Of a stretch of 64,000 nt of DNA, positions 8,236 through 16,554 are shown piece after piece. Under the pieces are notes generated by a model that worked only from the letters and a program-made list of their open reading frames with translations, did not search any database and was not told where the DNA came from. The stretch comes from Hymenobacter roseosalivarius DSM 11622 (GTDB lineage: Bacteria > Bacteroidota > Bacteroidia > Cytophagales > Hymenobacteraceae). Position 1 is the stretch's first letter. Every line of letters starts with the position of its first letter. The position numbers were made by a program, and so were the translations under genes. The stretch spans positions 39,666 to 103,665 of the forward strand of contig NZ_FWWW01000068.1 in the NCBI RefSeq assembly GCF_900176135.1. The letters run 5' to 3'.

Positions 8236-8722
8236 ATGCCGTGCCTGATGCAGGTGAGGCACACGAATCAATCGGTAGTCGGCCCCGATTGACGGCGAAC
8301 AAAACTAAATGGCATGAGCGGCTCAAGCCATTTAGTGGACAAATGCGTCGGGAACCTACGCCTGCCGAAGAGGCGCTTTGGCAAGCGCTGCGCAACCGAA
8401 AGTTGGATAACGTGAAATTCAGGCGCCAACATGCTATTGGATCATTTATCGTAGACTTTTTTAGCAGTCAGCACAACCTGGTTATAGAAGTCGATGGTGA
8501 TGTACACGCGGAAGAAGCCCAAGCTCAATACGATGAGGGGCGGACCTATGAATTGGAAGGAGTTGGCTACCATTTATTGCGCTTCACAAATTATCAAGTA
8601 CTAAATGAGCTTCCCCTTGTCCTGCGAAGCATCAGCGAAACCTTGCATAACCAATCTATTTCCAAAATCTAATCGCCGTCTGGCTCCCCCTCTCCCCCTG
8701 GAGAGGGGGCCGGGGGGTGAGG
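8182..8722 (+). mobile_element. Putative mobile cassette: DUF559 nuclease gene between terminal inverted repeats (family A, copy 2)
   Basis: The left end (8182-8224) and right end (8682-8722) are reverse complements over about 42 nt with only one or two G-run length differences. The outer edge is CCTCACCCCCCGG. The arms enclose a single gene for a DUF559 nuclease-fold protein whose base composition is visibly lower in GC than the purine genes on both sides. Related ends without a gene occur at 1702-1831 and 13808-13920. No clear target-site duplication is visible. I infer a small selfish element in which the nuclease may help its own spread; no such mechanism is established by the sequence. 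Confidence 0.6.
8241..8672 (+). CDS. DUF559 domain protein (PD-(D/E)XK / Vsr-like nuclease fold)
   Basis: This is a 143-residue protein of the DUF559 family, small proteins related to the very-short-patch-repair endonuclease fold. It shows the family pattern: TPAEEALWQALRNR, then KFRRQHAIGSFIVDFF with the first acidic residue, then the E-x-D cluster in LVIEVDGDVH, and LLRFTNYQVL near the end. The catalytic acids look intact. I take GTG 8241; the conserved part begins at about residue 35, so a later start such as ATG 8343 is possible. The gene sits between purQ and purC, where it has no metabolic role, and lies inside inverted repeats. Function is unknown; a role in repair or in mobility of the cassette is inference. 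Confidence 0.8.
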   Translation: MPDAGEAHESIGSRPRLTANKTKWHERLKPFSGQMRREPTPAEEALWQALRNRKLDNVKFRRQHAIGSFIVDFFSSQHNLVIEVDGDVHAEEAQAQYDEGRTYELEGVGYHLLRFTNYQVLNELPLVLRSISETLHNQSISKI

Positions 8723-8749
8723 CAAACAGCAGCACGACCCACTACACAC

Positions 8750-10150
8750 ATGAACACCCTCAACCACTTCGCCACGCCCCAACTCGAACTTCTCCACCGC
8801 GGCAAAGTCCGCGACTCGTACCGCGCCCCTTCCGGCGAGCGGCTCATCGTAGTTACCGACCGGCTATCAGCGTTCGACTCGGTGCTGGAAACGCCCGTGG
8901 CCCACAAAGGCGCGGTGCTGAACGGGCTGGCTGCTTTTTGGTTCGACAAAACGCAGCACATCATTCCCAACCACGTTATTGCCCTGCTCGACCCCAACGT
9001 GACATTGGCTAAGGAAGCCGAGCCGATTCGGGTGGAGATGATTGTGCGCAACTACATCACCGGTTCTATGCTGCGCGGCTACCAGAAGGGTCAGCGCACG
9101 TTTTCGGGCGTAACGGTGACCGATGGCCTGACCAAGCACCAGCAGTTTCCCGAGCCCATCGTGACGCCGACCACCAAGGAAGAGTCGGACCGCGAAATCA
9201 CGCCCGAAAACCTGGTGGCGGAAGGCTGGGTATCGGCTGAGTTGTACGAGCAGATGCGGGTGAAGTCGTTGGAGTTGTTCCGCTTTGCTTCCGACTGGAT
9301 GGCTGAGCGCGGCATCATCCTGGTCGATACCAAGTATGAGTTTGGCCTGCTGAATGGAGAGCTGATTCTGATTGACGAAATCCACACGCCCGACTCGTCG
9401 CGGTTCTGGAGCGCCGAAGACTACGCCCGCAACCCGGAAACGGCCGAGCAGATGGATAAGGAGTACGTGCGCCAGTGGCTGATTGCCAACAAAGTAGATG
9501 GCCAATACCCGCGCGCCCTCACCGCAGAAGTTTCGGCCGAAGCCAGCCGCCGCTACCTCGATATCTACGAGCGCATCACCGGCAGCCCGCTGCCTACCGG
9601 CCAGGAAATTACCACCGGTGGCGACGTGCGCACCCGGCTTGTGGGCAACCTGGTGCGCTACGGTATCATGAAAGATGCCTGGGTCAATATCGTGATGGGC
9701 TCGCCGGCTGATAAGGAGCACTGCCTGAAAATTCGCGAGAACTTCGAAGCCTACAATATCTTCACCCAGCTGCGCGTGACTTCCGCCCACAAAAACGGCG
9801 AGGAAATCGCGGGCATGGCCGAAGTGTGGAATAACTCGGTAGAGCCGGGCGTGATTATCGCCGTAGCCGGCCTCTCCAACGGCCTCGGTGGAGCCTTGGC
9901 CGCCAACGTGAATGTGCCTGTTATCAGCTGCCCGCCGTGGAAGGACTTCGCCGAACTATTGGCTAACCTGAACTCCTCAGTGATTATGCCCAGCGCCACG
10001 CCCAACCTCACGGTAGTACGCCCCGACAACGCCGCCCAAGCCGCAGTACGCGCCCTGAACCTGCCCCGCCTGCGCGAGCAGCTCAGCCGCGAAATCAAAG
10101 CCACCAAAGCCAAGCTGAAAGCCGCCGACGCTGAGCTGCGGGTGCTGTAG
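8750..10150 (+). CDS. Bifunctional SAICAR synthetase / class II AIR carboxylase (PurC-PurE fusion)
   Basis: One continuous frame encodes 466 residues with two domains. Residues about 1-300 are SAICAR synthetase (RGKVRDSY, TDRLSAFD, MLRGYQKG, LIDEIHTPDSSRFW). Residues about 307-455 are an AIR carboxylase of the class II type (VMGSPADKEHC, RVTSAHK, AVAGLSNGLGG, VISCPP). Animals use a comparable fusion, PAICS, with class II PurE that takes CO2 directly and needs no PurK. No purK is in this cluster, which fits. The PurC half, however, is of the bacterial/yeast kind rather than the animal kind, which suggests a separate fusion event. ATG 8750 is preferred over the in-frame GTG 8717, which lies within the repeat. 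Confidence 0.88.
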   Translation: MNTLNHFATPQLELLHRGKVRDSYRAPSGERLIVVTDRLSAFDSVLETPVAHKGAVLNGLAAFWFDKTQHIIPNHVIALLDPNVTLAKEAEPIRVEMIVRNYITGSMLRGYQKGQRTFSGVTVTDGLTKHQQFPEPIVTPTTKEESDREITPENLVAEGWVSAELYEQMRVKSLELFRFASDWMAERGIILVDTKYEFGLLNGELILIDEIHTPDSSRFWSAEDYARNPETAEQMDKEYVRQWLIANKVDGQYPRALTAEVSAEASRRYLDIYERITGSPLPTGQEITTGGDVRTRLVGNLVRYGIMKDAWVNIVMGSPADKEHCLKIRENFEAYNIFTQLRVTSAHKNGEEIAGMAEVWNNSVEPGVIIAVAGLSNGLGGALAANVNVPVISCPPWKDFAELLANLNSSVIMPSATPNLTVVRPDNAAQAAVRALNLPRLREQLSREIKATKAKLKAADAELRVL

Positions 10151-10226
10151 ATCAAGCCGGAACCACTCTGCGAACCTCTGCGCCAACCCTCTGCGGGAAC
10201 CAACGTCAGAACAACTCCAACCACCT

Positions 10227-11525
10227 TTGAGCACCAACTCCAAACATATCGTTCTCCTCGGCGGCGGGGCCCGTGAACACGCCATGGCGTGGAAGCTGAC
10301 CCACGATGGCGCCACCGTGCACGTGCTGCCCGGCAACGGCGGCATCCCCAACAGCCACCCCGAAATTAGCCCCCTGGACTTTCCGGCGGTGGAAAATTTC
10401 TGCCGGGAGCACGGCATTAAGCTGATCGTGGTGGGGCCCGAGGCGCCGCTGGCCGCTGGTGTCACAGATTATTTTGCCAAAACCGATATCCGCGTGTTTG
10501 GCCCAACTCGGCAAGGAGCAGTGTTGGAGAGCTCTAAGGTGTGGAGTAAGAAGTTCATGCGCCGCCACGGCGTAGCTACAGGCTTGTCCTGGACGTTTCG
10601 CAGCGACGAGATGCAGGCTGCCCGCGCTAAAGCTGCCGAGCTAGGGGGCAATTTGGTAATCAAATACGACGGCCTGGCTGCCGGCAAAGGCGTGTACGTG
10701 TGCAGCTCCGTGGACGAAGCCAACGCGGCCCTGACCGAGTTGCAGGACCAGCACCCCGAGTGGTTCTCGTTTCTGCTGGAAGAAAAGCTGAGCGGCCCCG
10801 AAATCAGCATTATCGGCATCACCGATGGCAACCGCATCCGTTTGCTGGCTCCGTCGCAGGACCATAAGCAACTGCTGGCTGGTGATAAAGGCCCTAATAC
10901 GGGTGGTATGGGCGCCTACTGCCCTGTGCCCTTCGCCGATGATAACGTGCTGGCCGCAATCCGCCGCGATATTGTGGATCCGACCATGCGCGGTCTGCAA
11001 GCCGAGCCTTTTGACTTCAAAGGGTTTATCTACTTCGGCATCATGCTCACGCCGCAGGGGCCGAAGCTGCTGGAATACAACGCCCGCCTCGGCGACCCCG
11101 AAGCGCAGGTGTTGTTGCCCGCGCTGAAAAGCAGTTTGCTGGAATTGATTGAGGCAACATTAGATGGCAACTTGGCCCAAACTACGGTGTGGCAGCGCAA
11201 CGACACGTTTGTCGGGGTGGTGCTGGCCTCGGGCGGCTACCCCGCCGCCACTTTCCCGACCGGCTTTCCTATCGCTGGTCTGGAAGCCGAGGCCAATTTT
11301 GCCCCCCAGACCTTAATTTTTCACGGGGCGACGCGCCGCCAGCCCGATGGGCAACTCGCCACCAGCGGCGGCCGGGTCCTGACGGTCGTGTCGCGCGGCC
11401 ACGATCTGGAAGATGCTGTGCAGCAAGTGTATGCCGAGTGCAAAAAGGTTACCTTTGAGGGTGTTTACTACCGCTCCGATATCGGCCAACGCCCCATCCA
11501 GGAGCTGACGGCCGCTAAATTTTAG
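10227..11525 (+). CDS. purD: Phosphoribosylamine-glycine ligase (GAR synthetase)
   Basis: PurD joins phosphoribosylamine and glycine using ATP. The 432-residue protein begins with the Rossmann-like LLGGGAREHA, followed by GPEAPL, the ATP-grasp segment VIKYDGLAAGKGV, the NTGGMGAY loop and EYNARLGDPEAQ with metal ligands. This is the usual length and order. The frame starts at TTG 10227, 76 nt after purC-purE, with no ATG upstream that would keep the conserved start, so TTG initiation is likely. It is 12 nt from purN in the same direction. Confidence 0.93.
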   Translation: MSTNSKHIVLLGGGAREHAMAWKLTHDGATVHVLPGNGGIPNSHPEISPLDFPAVENFCREHGIKLIVVGPEAPLAAGVTDYFAKTDIRVFGPTRQGAVLESSKVWSKKFMRRHGVATGLSWTFRSDEMQAARAKAAELGGNLVIKYDGLAAGKGVYVCSSVDEANAALTELQDQHPEWFSFLLEEKLSGPEISIIGITDGNRIRLLAPSQDHKQLLAGDKGPNTGGMGAYCPVPFADDNVLAAIRRDIVDPTMRGLQAEPFDFKGFIYFGIMLTPQGPKLLEYNARLGDPEAQVLLPALKSSLLELIEATLDGNLAQTTVWQRNDTFVGVVLASGGYPAATFPTGFPIAGLEAEANFAPQTLIFHGATRRQPDGQLATSGGRVLTVVSRGHDLEDAVQQVYAECKKVTFEGVYYRSDIGQRPIQELTAAKF

Positions 11526-11537
11526 TCCCCTACTAAA

Positions 11538-12296
11538 ATGAGCCACTCTCCTTCCCCCAGCGAAAACCAGCCGCCGTCCTTCCTCCCCGAGGGCACGCGC
11601 GCTGAGCAGGTACGAGGCTTGGGCCGGGAAGGCGAGCCAGCTACTATAAACCGCAAGCAGCGGCTGGCCATTATGCTGTCCGGGCGCGGCTCCAACATGG
11701 TGGCGCTGGTAGATGCCATACAAATGGGTGCCCTACGCGAACTGGCGGAGGTAGCCGTAGTGTTCAGCAATAATCCTGACGCGCCGGGCTTAGCCACGGC
11801 CGCCGCACTGGGCTGCCAAACGGCTAACCTCGCACCAGCCGGCCGCAAGCGGGCCGATTACGACGCGGCGGTGGTACAATTACTGCGGGAGTATGAGCTT
11901 GATTATCTGGTGTTAGCTGGCTATATGCGCATTCTCTCCCCAGTGCTGGTGCGCGCCTACGCCGGACGCATTCTGAATATCCATCCCGCTGATACCCACC
12001 TGCATCAGGGCCTGCACGCTTATGAGTGGGCGTTTGAAAACAAGCTTCCCGAAACAAAAATCACCGTCCACCTCGTGAATGAGGGCCTCGACACTGGCCC
12101 CGTGCTGGCCCAGCGCCCCGTTGACCTGCGGGGGGCAAATACGCTCTCCGAAGTAGAGCGCCGCGGCCTGCTCGTGGAGCACGAGCTGTACGCCGATACG
12201 TTGGTGCGCTTATTTCGCGGCCAGATTTCCCCTTCCACCCCCGCTAGCTACCCGGCCGCCCCGCCTGACAACCGGCAACTGACAACAGAGAATTGA
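11538..12296 (+). CDS. purN: Phosphoribosylglycinamide formyltransferase
   Basis: PurN transfers a formyl group from 10-formyltetrahydrofolate to GAR. The core starts at LSGRGSN (about 47-53). The catalytic Asn147 and His149 (NIHP) and Asp185 (EGLDTGP) are all present. About 40 residues before the core and the last 20 (ending PDNRQLTTEN) are not conserved. The tail is encoded by a short repeat-like stretch (GACAACCGGCAACTGACAAC) and may be a read-through of intergenic repeat DNA. The length of 252 exceeds the usual 190-210 because of these ends. An internal start near 11670 would trim the core, so I keep ATG 11538. purF begins one nucleotide after the stop. Confidence 0.88.
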   Translation: MSHSPSPSENQPPSFLPEGTRAEQVRGLGREGEPATINRKQRLAIMLSGRGSNMVALVDAIQMGALRELAEVAVVFSNNPDAPGLATAAALGCQTANLAPAGRKRADYDAAVVQLLREYELDYLVLAGYMRILSPVLVRAYAGRILNIHPADTHLHQGLHAYEWAFENKLPETKITVHLVNEGLDTGPVLAQRPVDLRGANTLSEVERRGLLVEHELYADTLVRLFRGQISPSTPASYPAAPPDNRQLTTEN

Positions 12297-12297
12297 T

Positions 12298-13800
12298 ATG
12301 TGCGGAATAGTTGGTTTTTACGGTCCGGAGCCAGTGGCTGCGGACATTGTAGTTGGCCTGACCGCCCTGCAGCACCGGGGCCAGGACGCGGCCGGCATTG
12401 TCACCTTCGACGACACGTTTCACCTCTGCAAAGGCAACGGACTCGTCAACGACGTGTTCAAGCCCAAGCATGTAAAAAAGCTCAAGGGCAACATCGGCAT
12501 CGGCCATGTGCGCTACACCACCCAGGGCTCCAACGATTCGGAGCTGGCCCAGCCCTTTACCACCAGCTACCCATTCGGGCTGAGTATGGTGCACAACGGC
12601 AACGTGATCAACTTCCGGGAAGTAGCCCAACGCCTGCACGATAAGTACCATGTGCTGCCCAAAACCAGCAACGACCTGGAGCTGATCATGTACACCTTCG
12701 CCTCGGAGCTACGCATCAAAGACCTCGACCACCTCTCGGTCATCGACATTTTTGATGCCGTCGAGACGACGCAGGAGCTGGTGAAAGGCGCTTACGCCAC
12801 CATTACCGTTATTGCTGGTCATGGCCTGCTGGCCTTCAACGACCCGCTCGGTATCCGTCCCCTGGTACTCGGCTGCCGCCAAACGCCCGACGGCCCGGTG
12901 TACGCCTTCGCCTCTGAGAGCACCTGCTTTGATTATCTGGGCTTTGAGTTCGTGAAAAACGTGGGGCCGGGGCAGGCCGTGTTTATTGATAAAGACCTCA
13001 AAGTTCATTACAAGAACCCGTACAATGTGCCCAAAGCGTTCTGCGTGTTTGAGCACATCTACTTTGCCCGCGAAGACTCCGTTATTCACGGCCGCCTCGT
13101 AGCGCGGGAGCGGGTACGTCTGGGTAAGATACTGGCCCGCAAGGTGATAGAGGCTGGTCTGGAGCCCGATATGGTGATTGACGTACCCTCATCGGGATAC
13201 TTCGCCGCTTCTGGCTTGGCCGAGGCCATCGGCGTGCCGTACCGGCGCGGACTGGTAAAAAACAACCACATGGGCCGTAGCTTCATCGTAAGCAGTCAGG
13301 CCGGCCGTGAGGACGTGGTGAAGAAAAAGCTCAACCCCATCCGCGAGTTTGTGGAGGGCAAAAAAGTGGCGGTGGTCGATGACAGCATCGTGCGCGGCAC
13401 CACTTCGCGGCGCATTGTGCGCATCCTGCGCGAGGCCGGAGCGCTCGAAGTGTACTTCATCTCTTCCGCGCCGCCCATCATCAGCCCCTGCATCTATGGC
13501 ATCGACATGGCCATGAGCACCGACCTGATTGCTGCTAACTACACGGAAGAAGAAATCTGTCGCTACATCGAAGCTGATCGGGTTATCTATCAGGATTTGA
13601 ATGACTTGCAGGATCTGTTTGCCGAGGAGCGCGGCCATGGCGGCTGCTTCGCCTGCTTCTCGGGCCGCTACCCCACCGGCGACGTCACCAAGTACCTGCG
13701 TCACATCCAGGAGGAGCGCGAAAGCCACCGCAGCAAGAAAGACCGTCACCAGGCCGCCTCTTCAGTAAGCGCCAAAGCTCCGGCACCAACGGAGCATTAA
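12298..13800 (+). CDS. purF: Amidophosphoribosyltransferase
   Basis: PurF makes phosphoribosylamine from PRPP and glutamine and commits flux to purines. The frame starts Met-Cys-Gly-Ile-Val, so Cys2 is exposed by Met removal alone and no propeptide is encoded. The N-terminal Ntn glutaminase half includes LQHRGQDAAGI and HNGN. The C-terminal phosphoribosyltransferase half has the PRPP loop VVDDSIVRGTTSRR at about 359-372. At 500 residues it is typical. CFACFSGRYP near the C terminus might reflect a cluster-binding or structural Cys pair, as in some PurF subfamilies. It follows purN without a gap. Confidence 0.95.
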   Translation: MCGIVGFYGPEPVAADIVVGLTALQHRGQDAAGIVTFDDTFHLCKGNGLVNDVFKPKHVKKLKGNIGIGHVRYTTQGSNDSELAQPFTTSYPFGLSMVHNGNVINFREVAQRLHDKYHVLPKTSNDLELIMYTFASELRIKDLDHLSVIDIFDAVETTQELVKGAYATITVIAGHGLLAFNDPLGIRPLVLGCRQTPDGPVYAFASESTCFDYLGFEFVKNVGPGQAVFIDKDLKVHYKNPYNVPKAFCVFEHIYFAREDSVIHGRLVARERVRLGKILARKVIEAGLEPDMVIDVPSSGYFAASGLAEAIGVPYRRGLVKNNHMGRSFIVSSQAGREDVVKKKLNPIREFVEGKKVAVVDDSIVRGTTSRRIVRILREAGALEVYFISSAPPIISPCIYGIDMAMSTDLIAANYTEEEICRYIEADRVIYQDLNDLQDLFAEERGHGGCFACFSGRYPTGDVTKYLRHIQEERESHRSKKDRHQAASSVSAKAPAPTEH

Positions 13801-13807
13801 TCCTGTT

Positions 13808-13920
13808 ACCCCACCCCTCCGGGAGAGTGGCTTTAGTTCTAGTTTTTAAGTTTCCAGCTCTTATGCCCTAATCGTCTGACTCCCCCTCTCCCAGAGGGGA
13901 GGGGGCCGGGGGGTGGGGTC
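13808..13920. repeat. Palindromic repeat, family A, copy 3 (partly degraded)
   Basis: The outer ends ACCCCACCCC (13808) and GGTGGGGT (to 13919) face each other. The right arm (about 13876-13920) keeps the full pattern of C/T-rich DNA, inner palindrome and GGGGGCCGGGGGG. The left arm has lost its middle and is about 22 nt long. The inner edge GACTC...CAGACGATTAG matches the inner edge of the DUF559 cassette ends. It sits between purF and purM, so the purM transcript must run through it unless it is promoted internally. Confidence 0.7.
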
Positions 13921-13925
13921 CACTC

Positions 13926-15026
13926 ATGAACGACACCAATTTTAAACCCGCCGGCTACGACATCGACCTCGGCAATGCCTGTTCCCGCAACGCCTACGCC
14001 TGGGCCAAAAAAACCTTCCCTAACCGCGCCGGGCAGCCCGGCGAGCCGGCGCAGGATCTGGATGGTGGCTTCTCCAATGAAATTTGCTTTGGTCAGGAGC
14101 GGCTGGGCATCAGCTCCGATGGTATCGGTACCAAGATAGAAGTGGCCGAGCGCGTGGGGCGGTTTGATACCCTGGGCTACGACCTGATTGCCATGGTGGC
14201 CGACGACCTGATTGCCGGGGGCTTCGTGCCCAGTAATCTGTCGAACATCATTGACGTGAATACCCTGGATTACGACGTAATTGACGAACTGATGCGCGGC
14301 CTGCACGACGCGGCTAACTTCAGCCGCATCGCCGTGACGGGGGGCGAAATTGCCGAGCTGGGCAACCGCATCGGTGGCTGGCCAGGGGCCCGCATGAACT
14401 TCAACTGGTGCTCCACGGCTGTAGGCGCGTTGCATCCATCATTAAAAAGCCCCCTGAGTGGCGTTACCGTCCAAGCCGGCCACGCAGTAGTAGCGCTGCG
14501 CTCGCCCAGCTTCCGCTCCAACGGCTTCTCCCTGGCCCGGCGCACTCTGCAAAGCCTGTACGGCGACAACTGGCACACCGCACCCTACACCGGCTCCGAT
14601 GCTGCCGAGCTGGGCAATACCTGGGGGGAAGTACTGCTAGCACCTTCTCTCATTTACGCGCCCGCTGTTGCTCACCTCCTCGACGCTGGCCTACCCCTGC
14701 ACGGTATCGCGCATATTACCGGCGGTGGCATTGCCGATAACTTCCAGCGGGTGCTCAAAAACAACGGAGTCGGTGCCGAGCTGGATAATTTGTTCGAGCC
14801 TCTGCCCGCCATGCAGAAGCTCACCAAGCTGGCCGGTATTTCTCCCGCCGACGCCTACCTGTACTGGAACATGGGCAACGGCATGCTCCTCGTAACCGAA
14901 GAGGCCCAGGCCGCTGCCGTTGTCAGTCAGCTGCAAGCTGATGGCTACGCGGCCCAGGTAGCCGGCCGCATCACCGCCGAGCCCGGTATTAAGCTGAAAG
15001 TAGCGGCGGGTGAATTGGTCTATTAA
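13926..15026 (+). CDS. purM: Phosphoribosylformylglycinamidine cyclo-ligase (AIR synthetase)
   Basis: PurM closes the imidazole ring of AIR from FGAM and ATP, feeding the PurE half of the fusion encoded upstream. The 366-residue protein has SSDGIGTKIEVA (ATP and metal binding), DLIAMVADDLIAGG, HITGGGIADNFQRVL and MGNGMLLV, the standard order for the family. The ATG lies 6 nt after the family A repeat. It ends the purine cluster and is followed by an intrinsic terminator. Confidence 0.94.
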   Translation: MNDTNFKPAGYDIDLGNACSRNAYAWAKKTFPNRAGQPGEPAQDLDGGFSNEICFGQERLGISSDGIGTKIEVAERVGRFDTLGYDLIAMVADDLIAGGFVPSNLSNIIDVNTLDYDVIDELMRGLHDAANFSRIAVTGGEIAELGNRIGGWPGARMNFNWCSTAVGALHPSLKSPLSGVTVQAGHAVVALRSPSFRSNGFSLARRTLQSLYGDNWHTAPYTGSDAAELGNTWGEVLLAPSLIYAPAVAHLLDAGLPLHGIAHITGGGIADNFQRVLKNNGVGAELDNLFEPLPAMQKLTKLAGISPADAYLYWNMGNGMLLVTEEAQAAAVVSQLQADGYAAQVAGRITAEPGIKLKVAAGELVY

Positions 15027-15054
15027 AAACCATTAAGCTTCTATTCTGAGTAAT

Positions 15055-15087
15055 AAAAAAGCCCCACGACGGTTGGGGGGCTTTTTT
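15055..15087 (+). terminator. Intrinsic terminator after purM
   Basis: AAAAAAGCCCC pairs with GGGGCTTTTTT around a short GC-containing loop. The T side carries the G6C motif. Because both arms end in A or T runs it may act in both directions. Confidence 0.8.
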
Positions 15088-15128
15088 GTGATGGTAGCCG
15101 TTCAGAATTTTGTGAAAAGACAATAGAA

Positions 15129-15224
15129 TGTCATACAGAGCGGTAGCGAAGCATCTCGCTCGCGCCATTTGATTACTAACCTTACATCAGCACGCGAGAT
15201 GCTTCGCTACCGCTCTGCATGACA
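15129..15224. repeat. Palindromic repeat, family B, copy 1 (96 nt)
   Basis: The left arm (TGTCATACAGAGCGGTAGCG...) and the right arm are near-perfect reverse complements over about 37 nt, around a loop with TTTGATTACTAA. A second copy with the same loop core is at 21214-21308. It looks like a short non-coding mobile repeat. Here it sits between the purM terminator and the end of the convergent small metal-binding gene. Confidence 0.75.
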
Positions 15225-15238
15225 CGAAAAACAAATTT

Positions 15239-15457
15239 CTAAGCGGCCTGCTTGGGCTCAATATCAAAGCCGGCCTGCGACACGGCTTTCATTACCTGCT
15301 CGGGAATGACGTTTTCGCCTTCCACGGTCAGGATTTTGTCGGGGTTGTTGGTGTCGACGTTCCACTTCTGCACGGTGGGCTCCGCATCCAGAAAAGGCGT
15401 GACGGCGCGCAGGCAGTTGGCGCAGTTGATCGAGGTTTTGAATTGTAGGGTAGGCAT
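15239..15457 (-). CDS. Small heavy-metal-associated (HMA) domain protein
   Basis: A 72-residue ferredoxin-like HMA protein. The metal site is a Cys-x-x-Cys in NCANC at about residues 10-14, followed by the usual beta-alpha-beta pattern ending GFDIE. Proteins like this carry copper or other soft metals to P-type ATPases or sense them. The frame is open for another 79 codons upstream, but that part is not conserved, so I start at ATG 15457. No ATPase partner gene is adjacent, so the metal is not known. Confidence 0.75.
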   Translation of the reverse strand: MPTLQFKTSINCANCLRAVTPFLDAEPTVQKWNVDTNNPDKILTVEGENVIPEQVMKAVSQAGFDIEPKQAA

Positions 15458-15622
15458 AGGAGCAAGAGTTGAGCCGCGGCAGCAGCTGCCAGCGGCGGGT
15501 GAGGTACTGTAGAACAGTGGATGTGCTACAAAAGTACCAACGTGCAGCAGGCTAAGAGGTATACGCTTTGGCTGGTGTTGTGTAGAGTTTTGGCGTAATT
15601 CCGCTTTTAATTCATCCTCGAC

Positions 15623-16393
15623 ATGTGCCACGAAGAACACGACAGGCAAGCCGAAGCTCAAATCAAGCGCGATGTAAAAGAATATGGCTGGCATGTAGGA
15701 GCAATTGAAGCGAATACTGCGACTCCAGCTTTTGCTTATACCATTGGACTATGGGAAAACTTTAAACAGCCGGAAATAATATGCTTTGGCTTGCCTACTA
15801 AGACACTACATCTGATTTTAAACGATGCAGGTGAATGGATTAGAGGTGGTAAAACAATAGAGCTTGCCGTTGACAACTTCGATATTCTTGAAGCAGTACC
15901 TGTTCAGTTTCGCCAAGTTGAAGAAGAAAACATAGCAGACTATTTCGGGTATGGCCGATGGTTTTATGACTATAAAGACTTTCCTGCTATTCAATTGATA
16001 TGGCCAGATAGGGACAAGAACTATCCGTGGAATGAAAACTATGACGAGCAATATGAGTTCGCGCAACCTATGTTAGATCGAAAACTGGATTTTAAATTTT
16101 TCGAACCACGTAACACTACTGCGTTTGTAGCTCGTCAAATATTTGAAGAAAGCATGCCTATTCTTAGAGTCTTTCATGATGATGACGATGGTGCTTGGCA
16201 GTTCCTTACGGGAGAATTAGGAGAATTAGTAACGTCTGATGACATCATGATTGTCTGCTTGGAGGATGTTGTAAAACACGATCCAACAATCAATGAGCTA
16301 TTCAACATGCCTACGGGGCGTGTAGCTACCCGCGAGTTTGTAGGCGCTAAGTGGATTAGAGAGGAAATAGAGGAAGAAGAGGAGACGGAGTAA
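15623..16393 (+). CDS. DUF4262 domain-containing protein
   Basis: A 256-residue protein of the DUF4262 family of unknown function. The recognisable part is FAYTIGLWENFKQPEIICFGL at about 37-57 and the segments after it; the C terminus is strongly acidic (EEIEEEEETE). No signal peptide or membrane segment is seen, so it is probably cytoplasmic. Its codons are clearly richer in A and T than those of the purine genes, which suggests recent transfer. It lies directly beside a fragment of the pncB 3' end, at the left edge of the segment flanked by direct repeats. Confidence 0.7.
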   Translation: MCHEEHDRQAEAQIKRDVKEYGWHVGAIEANTATPAFAYTIGLWENFKQPEIICFGLPTKTLHLILNDAGEWIRGGKTIELAVDNFDILEAVPVQFRQVEEENIADYFGYGRWFYDYKDFPAIQLIWPDRDKNYPWNENYDEQYEFAQPMLDRKLDFKFFEPRNTTAFVARQIFEESMPILRVFHDDDDGAWQFLTGELGELVTSDDIMIVCLEDVVKHDPTINELFNMPTGRVATREFVGAKWIREEIEEEEETE

Positions 16394-16395
16394 CC

Positions 16396-16485
16396 TGCGC
16401 CGGCCGCACCGCCCGCTTCTCCAGAATCAGCTCCATGCGGAAGGTATTCCGCTTTCTTCCAGTCCTCCAAGTACACAGGCGGATT
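16396..16485 (-). pseudogene. Fragment of the 3' end of a nicotinate phosphoribosyltransferase gene
   Basis: About 90 nt match the 3' end of the intact pncB at 23291-23381 in the same orientation. One 31-nt stretch (16402-16432 against 23297-23327) is identical. On the minus strand it reads NPPVY in one frame and FRMELILEKRAVRPA in another, against NPHVY...FRMQLILEKRAVRPA in the intact gene, so it is frameshifted and headless. It forms a direct repeat with the intact copy around the 6.8-kb efflux region. Confidence 0.8.
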
Positions 16486-16554
16486 CATTGGCCAAGTCAA
16501 TATTTCCTAACCCACGTATTTAAAGCTCAGGCAAGCGCGTACAGCCTGTCGTTG

